Shown: in pieces, positions 57,688 to 64,000 of the stretch | Layout of the letters: each line of letters opens with the position of its first letter | How positions within the stretch are numbered: position 1 is the stretch's first letter | NCBI GenBank assembly: GCA_018268595.1 | Contig: JAFDWH010000013.1 | Location: forward strand, 62,001 to 126,000 | Direction of reading: 5' to 3' | Source of the DNA: Actinomycetota bacterium | GTDB lineage: Bacteria; Actinomycetota; Thermoleophilia; Solirubrobacterales; Solirubrobacteraceae | DNA: 64,000 nucleotides | The notes under the pieces: generated by a model | Databases searched by the model: none | Told to the model about the DNA's origin: nothing | Seen by the model: the letters and a program-made list of their open reading frames with translations, nothing else | Translations under genes and position numbers: made by a program

Positions 57688-58932
57688 CTAGCGCCCCGCC
57701 GAGCTGGCGGCGGGCGCGGGCTGCTCCGGCGCCGACGGCTGCGCGACCCCGTGCCCGCGCACGAGCCCCGGCGCGCTCGCGCCGACCGCCGTCACGAGCG
57801 CCGCCGCCGTGAGCGCGACGAGCACGACGAGCGGGAGCGTCCAGGCGCCGGTCGCGTCGTGCAGCGCGCCGATCGCGACCGGGCCGGCGGCGGCCACGAG
57901 GTAGCCGAGCGTCTGCGCCATGCCCGACAGCTCGGCGGAATGGTCCGCGTCCGGCGCGCGCAGCACGAACAGCGCCAGCACGAGCGTGAAGCCGGCGCCG
58001 AGGCCCGCGCCGAGGCAGCCCGCCCACAGCGACGGCGCGGCGTTCGGCGCGACCAGCACGCCGACCCAGCCGATCCCCGTGACGAGCACCGCCGCGAGCG
58101 CGAGCGAGCGCTGGTCGCGCAGGCGGCCGGCTGCCGCGGCGGCGAGGAAGCCGAACGGGATCCCGACCACGAGCGACAGCGACAGGAGCGCGCCCGCGGC
58201 GCCCTTGCTCATCCCCTCGTGGCGGTAGATCTCCGGCAGCCACGCGACCTGCGAGTAGAACAGGACCGACTGGAAGGCCATGAAGCCGGTCACCTGCCAG
58301 GCGATGCGGTCGTGCCACAGGTTCACGCGCCCGCGCCCGGCCCGCACCCGGCCTGGCGAGGACGCGCGGCGCGCGGCCGGCAGCCACGCGAGCGCCGCGA
58401 CGAGCGCGAGCAGGGACCACACGGCGAGCGCCGCGCGCCACGAGCCGAGCCAGCTCTCGCTCGGCACCGCCAAGCCGGCCGCGAGCGACGCGCCGACGCC
58501 GAGCGAGACCGAGTAGACGCCGGTCATGAACGCCGCCCGCGCGGCGAAGCGCTGCTTGACGAGCGCCGGCAGCAGCACGTTCGCGACCGCGATCCCCGCG
58601 CCGGCGGCGAGCGTCCCGGCGAACAGCAGCGCGACCGGCGGAAGCGGGCGCAGCGCCAAGCTGACGGCCAGCACGAGCATGCAGCCGACGAGCGCGCGCT
58701 CGACGCCGAAGCGCGCCGCCAGCACGGGGGCGACCGGCGCCATCAGCCCGAACGCGATCAGCGGCGCCGCCGCCAGCAGCCCCGCGGCGGTGCCCGACAG
58801 GCCGGTGTCGGCGCGCAGGTCCCCGATCAGCGGGCCGACGACCGTGAGCGCCGCCCGCAGGTTCAGCGCGACGAGCACGAGCGACGCGACGAGCAGTGCC
58901 GTCGCGCGGCGGGGGCGGCTCGTCTCGTGCAC
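57688..58932 (-). CDS. CynX/NimT-type MFS transporter
   Basis: The 414-residue membrane protein has about twelve helices and the CynX/NimT subgroup pattern: LNLRAALTVVGPLIGDLRADTG near the N-terminus (LNLRAALT is typical), GAGIAVANVLLPALVKQRF and MSKGAAGALLSLSLVVGIP. Members carry cyanate, nitroimidazole or other small anions or drugs; the substrate here is unknown. ATG 58932. No operon partner is obvious. Confidence 0.86.
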   Translation of the reverse strand: MHETSRPRRATALLVASLVLVALNLRAALTVVGPLIGDLRADTGLSGTAAGLLAAAPLIAFGLMAPVAPVLAARFGVERALVGCMLVLAVSLALRPLPPVALLFAGTLAAGAGIAVANVLLPALVKQRFAARAAFMTGVYSVSLGVGASLAAGLAVPSESWLGSWRAALAVWSLLALVAALAWLPAARRASSPGRVRAGRGRVNLWHDRIAWQVTGFMAFQSVLFYSQVAWLPEIYRHEGMSKGAAGALLSLSLVVGIPFGFLAAAAAGRLRDQRSLALAAVLVTGIGWVGVLVAPNAAPSLWAGCLGAGLGAGFTLVLALFVLRAPDADHSAELSGMAQTLGYLVAAAGPVAIGALHDATGAWTLPLVVLVALTAAALVTAVGASAPGLVRGHGVAQPSAPEQPAPAASSAGR

Positions 58933-58980
58933 TCGACCGAACCTAGCAGCGGGGTGCCGGGCGGGCCGGCCGGGCGGCGC

Positions 58981-59361
58981 TCAGTGCGCGATCGTGACGC
59001 CGAGCCACACGATCGCGAGCGAGCCGAGGAAGATCAGGCCCTCGAGCGCGTGGAGCTGCGGACGGCGCATGTGCCACACGACCAGCACGCCGACGAGCGC
59101 GACGAGCGCGAGCTTGACGTGCAGCGTGCCGTCGCTCCACAGCCGGTAGTGCCCGGCCATCGCGGCGCCGGTCGCGATCAGCACGCCGATCGCGACGAGC
59201 GTGCCAGCGCCGAAGCGGCGCGCGACCGTGCGCAGCTGCGGTCTCGTCTCGGCGCCGCGCAGCGCGGGCACGACGACCGCTGCCAGGAACAGCTGGCCGC
59301 CGACGAAGAACGCCATCGCGACGAGGTGGAGCCAACGGACGGCGGTCCACCAGGTCGACAC
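58981..59361 (-). CDS. small four-helix membrane protein (CopD/DUF-like)
   Basis: This 126-residue integral membrane protein has about four helices, starting WWTAVRWLHLVAMAFFVGGQLFL. The conserved WLH and VHMR-like histidines recall CopD- or cytochrome-b-type domains, but no firm family is given. It starts 9 bp after the nuoN stop on the same strand, so it is likely transcribed with the complex I genes. Confidence 0.68.
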   Translation of the reverse strand: MSTWWTAVRWLHLVAMAFFVGGQLFLAAVVVPALRGAETRPQLRTVARRFGAGTLVAIGVLIATGAAMAGHYRLWSDGTLHVKLALVALVGVLVVWHMRRPQLHALEGLIFLGSLAIVWLGVTIAH

Positions 59362-59370
59362 GGCGGCTCC

Positions 59371-60909
59371 CTAGAAGATGCCGGTCAACGCCCGGCCGGC
59401 GTCCGCGGCGAGGTCGAACAGCGGCTGGGGCACGATCCCCAGCACGATCGTCGCCGCGGCCGCGAGCCACGCCACGAGCAGGACCTCGGGCTGCGGGCGC
59501 GCGGCCGCGTCCGCCTCCTGCGAGCCGCCGGCGATCACGGGGACGCCGGTCGTTGTCGCCGTCGGCGCCTCCCGCATCCACATCGTCGCGACGACCCGCA
59601 GGTAGTAGCCGAGCGAGATCATCGAGCCGATCACCAGCACGATCGCGAGCCACGCGTAGTCGCCGTCGACGAGCGCGTCGATCAGGAAGACCTTGCCGAT
59701 GAAGCCGGCCGTCGCGGGGATGCCCGCGAGCGCGAGCATCGCGATCGTCAGCGGCCACGCGAGCGACGGCTGCGTGCGGCCGAGGCCGGCGAAGCCCGCG
59801 AGGTCGTCCCCGTCCGCCGGGTTCGCCCGCTCGCGCGCGACCACCACCGCGAACGCGGCGAGGTTCATCGCGAGGTAGACGACGAGGTAGAAGACGGTCG
59901 CCTTCGCGCCGAGCTGCGAGCCGACGATCACGCCCGCCAGCAGGTAGCCGGCCTGCGCGACGCCCGAGTAGGCGAGCATCCGCTTGAGCGAGGTCTGGCC
60001 GAGCGCGCCGACGTTGCCGACGACGATCGTGATCGCGGCCAGCGCCGCGAGCATCGGCGCCCAGTCGTGCTGCGAGCCGATCAGCGCGCTGTCGAACAGA
60101 CGCAGCAGCACGCCGAGCGCAGCCGCCTTCGTCGCGACCGCCATGAACGCCGTCACGGGCGTCGGCGCGCCCTCGTAGACGTCCGGCGTCCACTGGTGGA
60201 ACGGCGCGACGGACGCCTTGAAGGCGAGGCCGACGAGCGTCAGGCCGACGCCGGAGAGCAGCAGCACGTCGCCGCCGACGCCCGCGCCGCTCGCGATCGC
60301 CTTGTCGATGCCGGCGTAGTCGGTCGAGCCGGTCGCGCCGTAGATCAGCGCAAGCCCGTAGACGAGCGTCGCCGAGCCGACCGAGCCGACGATCAGGTAC
60401 TTGAGGCCCGACTCGAGCGAGCGCTCGCGGCGCAGCTCGGTCGCGCACAGCACGTACAGCGGGATCGACAGCAGCTCGAAGCCGAGGAACAGCGTCACGA
60501 GGTTGGTCGCGGCGACGAGGATCGCCATGCCGAGGACGCTGAACAGCAGCAGGCTGAAGAACTCGCCCGGGCTCGCCTCCTGCGCGGCGTGCGAGCGCCA
60601 CGCCAGCAGCGTCGCGCCGATGCCGGCGCCGGCGAACGCGAACAGCAGCGTCCAGGTCAGGTCGTCGGCGAGCAGCGCGCCGGACACGAGCGAGGTTGCC
60701 TCGCCGAACTGCCAGATCCCCAGCCCGATCGCCGCGCCGAGCGTGACGATGGCGAGCAGCGGCGTCGCGTGGCGCACCCAGCGCCCGCGCGCGAGCCCGA
60801 TCAGCAGCGTGAGGATCGCCCCCGCGGTCAGCGCGATGAAGGGCGAGAGCCCGGCGTAGTCGATGTGCGGCGCCTTCGCGTGGGCGGCCGCGGTCACGAG
60901 CGCGTTCAC
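59371..60909 (-). CDS. nuoN: NADH-quinone oxidoreductase subunit N
   Basis: This 512-residue proton-pumping subunit of respiratory complex I (membrane arm) has about fourteen helices. It shows LFLGFELLSIPLYVL (conserved Glu), the FKASVAPFHQWTPDVYEGAPTPVTAF segment (conserved Lys and the HQWxPDVYEGAP motif), KRMLAYSGVAQAGYLL and LAGIPATAGFIGK. The GTG start overlaps the nuoM stop by 4 nt. It is the last nuo gene, with a small membrane gene following. Confidence 0.96.
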   Translation of the reverse strand: MNALVTAAAHAKAPHIDYAGLSPFIALTAGAILTLLIGLARGRWVRHATPLLAIVTLGAAIGLGIWQFGEATSLVSGALLADDLTWTLLFAFAGAGIGATLLAWRSHAAQEASPGEFFSLLLFSVLGMAILVAATNLVTLFLGFELLSIPLYVLCATELRRERSLESGLKYLIVGSVGSATLVYGLALIYGATGSTDYAGIDKAIASGAGVGGDVLLLSGVGLTLVGLAFKASVAPFHQWTPDVYEGAPTPVTAFMAVATKAAALGVLLRLFDSALIGSQHDWAPMLAALAAITIVVGNVGALGQTSLKRMLAYSGVAQAGYLLAGVIVGSQLGAKATVFYLVVYLAMNLAAFAVVVARERANPADGDDLAGFAGLGRTQPSLAWPLTIAMLALAGIPATAGFIGKVFLIDALVDGDYAWLAIVLVIGSMISLGYYLRVVATMWMREAPTATTTGVPVIAGGSQEADAAARPQPEVLLVAWLAAAATIVLGIVPQPLFDLAADAGRALTGIF

Positions 60910-62420
60910 GGCCGGCCTCCGGCGGTCGCGTCGGCGACCTGCGCCGACTGGGTCGAGACCGCGGCGACGCTCGCCTTCGCAGCCGGCTCGCTCCGCTTCA
61001 GCCCGAACTGCGGGTAGAGCGCGAGCGCGAGGATCGCCAGCACCATCGGCGCCAGCACGGCGAGGTCGCCGAAGCCGACCTCGCGCGAGGCGACGCTCGG
61101 CGCGACGCGGTTGTGCATCGCGCGGATGAAGAAGCGCAGCACGTACACGCTCGCCATCGCGACGCCGACCGCGGCGACGAACGCGAACACGACCTTCGCC
61201 TTGAAGACGCCGAGCAGGATCAGGAACTCGCCGACGAAGTTCGCGCTGCCGGGCATCGCGAGCGTCGCGAGCCCGACGATCAGGAACAGCGACGCGAGCA
61301 CCGGCGCGCGGAAGGCGATCCCGCCCATGTCGCGCAGGTCCTCGCTGCCGCCGGCGCGCGCGGCCAGCAGGCCGACGACGAAGAACAGCGGCAGCGTCAC
61401 CAGCCCGTGGTTGACCATCTGCAGCAGCGCGCCCTGCACCCCGTCCTGGTTCAGGGCGAAGATCCCGAGCGTGATGAAGCCCATCTGCGCCACCGAGCTG
61501 AAGCCGACGACGAGGCGGGCGTTCGTGGTGCTGAACGCCATCGCCGAGCCGTAGAGGATCGAGGCGACCGCGATCAGCAGCAGCAGCTCCTGGAAGTGCA
61601 CCGACGCGTCCGGGAAGACCGGCAGCACAATCCGCAGGAAGCCGTAGGCGGCGACCTTCGAGACGACGCCGGAGAACGCCGACAGCGCGGGCAGCGGCAT
61701 CGTGCGATAGCCGTCGGGCAGCCAGCCGTGCAGCGGGAAGGCGGGCATCTTCACGAGGAACGCGGCCGCGAAGCAGAGGAAGATCCACTCCTGCGAGCCT
61801 CTCGACAGCGGCGCGCTCGCGAGCGCGGCGAGCGAGAAGGTCAGGTCGCTGTTGTGCTGCTGCGCCGTCAGCACGCCGGTCGCGACCGCGGCGGCGAGCA
61901 TCAGCAGCGAGCCGACGAGCGTGTAGATCACGAGCTTCGTCGTCGCGCGCACGCGCTCGGGCCGCTCGCCCGCGCCCCAGATCCCGGTCAGGAAGTAGAA
62001 CGGGATCAGCATCAGGTCGAAGAACGCGACGAACAGGATCAGGTCCTGCGCGCAGAAGGCGCCGAGGACGGCCGTCTCGCCGGCCAGCAGCCACATGTAG
62101 AGCTGCGAGGGGCGCTCCCAGTCCGAGCGCAGGTTCGCCATCAGCGTCGCGCCCGCGAACAGCACCGTCGTCAGCAGCACCAGCACGAGGTTCAGCCCGT
62201 CGAGGCCGAGCGAGTAGGAGATCCCGAGCGCGCTGATCCACGAGCGGTCGGTCACGAACTGCATGCCGCCGCCGGTGTGGAAGCGGACGACGAACGAGAT
62301 CGCGATCGCGAGCGTCGCGAGCGTGCCGAGCAGCGCGAGGCGCGCGGCCGCGCGGTTGCCCCAGATCGCGCTCAGCAGCGCGAAGACGAGCGGCAGCCAG
62401 ATGAGGATCGAGAGCGTCAT
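60906..62420 (-). CDS. nuoM: NADH-quinone oxidoreductase subunit M
   Basis: The 504-residue antiporter-like subunit of complex I has YSLGLDGLNLVLVLLTTVLF, FFDLMLIPFYFLTGIWG (conserved Glu site is replaced in this segment by Asp), KMPAFPLHGWLPDGYRTMPL (conserved Lys) and MVNHGLVTLPLFFVVGLL. It pumps protons in the membrane arm. ATG 62420 follows nuoL by 8 bp and ends overlapping nuoN. Confidence 0.96.
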   Translation of the reverse strand: MTLSILIWLPLVFALLSAIWGNRAAARLALLGTLATLAIAISFVVRFHTGGGMQFVTDRSWISALGISYSLGLDGLNLVLVLLTTVLFAGATLMANLRSDWERPSQLYMWLLAGETAVLGAFCAQDLILFVAFFDLMLIPFYFLTGIWGAGERPERVRATTKLVIYTLVGSLLMLAAAVATGVLTAQQHNSDLTFSLAALASAPLSRGSQEWIFLCFAAAFLVKMPAFPLHGWLPDGYRTMPLPALSAFSGVVSKVAAYGFLRIVLPVFPDASVHFQELLLLIAVASILYGSAMAFSTTNARLVVGFSSVAQMGFITLGIFALNQDGVQGALLQMVNHGLVTLPLFFVVGLLAARAGGSEDLRDMGGIAFRAPVLASLFLIVGLATLAMPGSANFVGEFLILLGVFKAKVVFAFVAAVGVAMASVYVLRFFIRAMHNRVAPSVASREVGFGDLAVLAPMVLAILALALYPQFGLKRSEPAAKASVAAVSTQSAQVADATAGGRP

Positions 62421-62428
62421 CGCGTCAC

Positions 62429-64000
62429 CTAGCTCGCGGAGATCAGGAAGTAGAGCAGCACGCCGGCGCCGCCGAGCAGCAGCAGCGCGGCGTAGTAGCG
62501 CAGGAAGCCGGTCTGGATCGCGCGCACGGCGGACGAGCCGGCGCGCACGACCGACGTCGTGCCGTCGACCAGCGTCCCCTCGACGACGACGCGCTCGAAC
62601 GTGCGCCGCGAGAAGGTCCCGAACGCGGCGAACGGGCGCACGACGAGCAGGTCGATCGCCTCGTCGAAGAACCACTTGTTGACGAACAGCGTGTACGCCG
62701 GCTTGAAGCGCGCGCGCCAGGCGGCGGCCGAGCCGGGCTGCGCGACCCAGATGCGGTGCGCGAGGGCGATCCCGGCCAGCGCCAGCACGGTGCCGAGCGC
62801 CATGCCGAAGTAGACCATCCCGTTGCCGGCCTCGTCGTGGACGTACTTCGAGTCGGCGAACGTCGGCTCGAGGAAGTTCGTGATGACGTGGTCGACGTTC
62901 GGGATCTGCACGAGCCCGGCGACGGTCGCGCCCACAGCCAGCAGCGACATCGCGACCTTCATCGGCAGCGCCCACTCGGCGATCGTGTGCTCCGGGCCCG
63001 GGAAGCCGACGTCGGTGTCCTCCTGCTCGCCGTTGGCGGGGTTGGTCGGCACCTCGGCGTGCGCGAGGTGGCCGCCCTCCAGCTCGCGCGCCTCCGCGCA
63101 CGGCTCGCCCCAGAAGGCGCGGAAGATCATCCGCCACGTGTAGACGGCGGTCAGGAACGCGCCGATGTAGCCGACGACGTAGAGCGCGACGAACCAGCCG
63201 CCGCGATGGCCGACGAACGCGAGGATCTCGTCCTTGCTGAAGAAGCCCGAGAAGGGCGGCACGCCGGAGAGCGCGAGGCCGCCGACGACGAAGCAGCCGA
63301 ACGTGAACGGCATCGATCTGCGGAAGCCGCTCATCTTGTCGAGCGACTGCGCGCCGGCCATCGCGCCGATGATCGAGCCGGCCGCCATGAACAGCAGCGC
63401 CTTGAAGAAGGCGTGCGTCATCAGGTGGAAGAGGCCGGCGACGTAGCCGCCGGCGCCGACGGCCATGATCATGTAGCCGATCTGCGACATCGTCGAGTAG
63501 GCGATGACGCGCTTGATGTCGGTCTGCGTGAGCGCGATCGTGCCGGCGATCAGCAGCGTCACGCAGCCGATCACCGCGGCCGTGTCGGCGGCCGCAGGGG
63601 CGGCCTCGAACAGCGGGTGCAGGCGTGCGATCAGGTACACGCCGGCGGTCACCATCGTGGCGGCGTGGATCAGCGAGGAGACGGGGGTCGGGCCCTCCAT
63701 CGCGTCCGGGAGCCAGGTGTGCAGCGGGATCTGCGCGGACTTCGCGAACGCGCCGACGAGGATCAGCAGGCAGCCCGCCACCAAAGCGCCGTGGTGGCCG
63801 GCGAACGCGCCGCCGTGCACCGCTCTGAACGTGCCGAGGAAGTCGAGCGTGCCGCTGTGGCGCAGCACGAAGAAGGTGCCCAAGACGAGCCCCACGTCGC
63901 CGACGACGTTGATCACGAACGCCTTGATGCCGGCCTGCGTCGCGGTGCCGCGGCGGTACCAGTAGCTGATCAGCAGGTACGAGGCCGCGCCGACGAACGC
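62429..64000 (-). CDS. nuoL: NADH-quinone oxidoreductase subunit L (5' end beyond the window)
   Basis: The last 523 residues of the complex I proton-pumping subunit L. The start lies beyond base 64000. Visible motifs include SYLLISYWYRR, KAFVINVVGDVGLVLG, AKSAQIPLHTWLPDAMEGPTPVSSLIHAATM (PLHTWLPDAMEGPTPVS), KRVIAYSTMSQIGYM, THAFFKALLFMAAGS and GVPPFSGFFSKDEIL. The long C-terminal amphipathic helix and final anchor are also present. It is the first gene seen of the nuoL-nuoM-nuoN run, all on the minus strand. Confidence 0.96.
   Translation of the reverse strand, partial: AFVGAASYLLISYWYRRGTATQAGIKAFVINVVGDVGLVLGTFFVLRHSGTLDFLGTFRAVHGGAFAGHHGALVAGCLLILVGAFAKSAQIPLHTWLPDAMEGPTPVSSLIHAATMVTAGVYLIARLHPLFEAAPAAADTAAVIGCVTLLIAGTIALTQTDIKRVIAYSTMSQIGYMIMAVGAGGYVAGLFHLMTHAFFKALLFMAAGSIIGAMAGAQSLDKMSGFRRSMPFTFGCFVVGGLALSGVPPFSGFFSKDEILAFVGHRGGWFVALYVVGYIGAFLTAVYTWRMIFRAFWGEPCAEARELEGGHLAHAEVPTNPANGEQEDTDVGFPGPEHTIAEWALPMKVAMSLLAVGATVAGLVQIPNVDHVITNFLEPTFADSKYVHDEAGNGMVYFGMALGTVLALAGIALAHRIWVAQPGSAAAWRARFKPAYTLFVNKWFFDEAIDLLVVRPFAAFGTFSRRTFERVVVEGTLVDGTTSVVRAGSSAVRAIQTGFLRYYAALLLLGGAGVLLYFLISAS

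Noticed and set aside
56716-61017. 1,433-residue plus-strand ORF across hemW, the MFS transporter and nuoN
   Set aside because: It crosses four well-supported minus-strand genes and its translation is low-complexity Arg/Glu/His; a typical GC-rich shadow.

Overview
This 64 kb window comes from a chromosome of a very GC-rich bacterium, most likely an actinomycete of the Thermoleophilia/Solirubrobacterales type (Conexibacter, Solirubrobacter, Patulibacter). That placement is an inference. It rests on the GC-rich third positions, many GTG/TTG starts, frequent 4-nt GTGA/ATGA gene overlaps, apparent leaderless starts, a DUF2600 terpene synthase-like gene, and families of large secreted proteins with basic Cys/Arg-rich tails. 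No insertion sequence, phage, plasmid or CRISPR signature was seen. The window is cut inside a gene at both ends: a membrane protein at the left and nuoL at the right.

1-5.8 kb holds housekeeping and signalling genes: a DUF1059 protein, a large GAF/PAS/GGDEF/EAL cyclic-di-GMP protein, a double universal-stress protein with a coupled small membrane protein, and a TIM-barrel protein. 5.9-27 kb is the most distinctive part. It has two paralogous minus-strand operons, each encoding a secreted beta-propeller protein followed by a secreted repeat protein of about 1,100 residues (13888->8052 and 21916->16434). Between and beside them on the plus strand lies a family of small secreted four-cysteine proteins: three near-identical tandem copies, a diverged fourth copy, and an unrelated secreted protein at 26184. 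Three of these transcripts share a TTGACA-N17/18-TAGAGT-like promoter and a long leader. Two paralogous glycosyltransferase-like genes (5893, 24876) bracket the region. Their joint role, probably in cell-surface or extracellular material, is not known from sequence.

27-46 kb holds transport and metabolism, mostly in small gene groups with their own regulator. These are two MMPL/RND exporters (one with a divergent MarR gene), a luciferase-like monooxygenase, a ferritin-like protein, a GntR-GMC oxidoreductase operon divergent from a Fic gene, a site-2 protease, the DUF2600 protein, a four-gene PadR-ABC transporter operon in which one ATPase is degenerate, and an enoyl-CoA hydratase divergent from a TetR gene.

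46-59 kb holds a glycerate kinase, a broken MobA-like nucleotidyltransferase, tRNA-Arg(ACG), tRNA-Ser(GCT) and tRNA-Ser(TGA), a DnaQ-like exonuclease, a flavoprotein plus Asp-nucleophile hydrolase pair opposite a PadR gene, a flippase-like membrane protein, a phosphoesterase, an ECF sigma factor, a 7Fe ferredoxin (fdxA), superoxide dismutase opposite a SufR-like regulator, hemW and a CynX-type MFS transporter. 59-64 kb is the end of a respiratory complex I operon (nuoL-nuoM-nuoN) followed by a small four-helix membrane protein.
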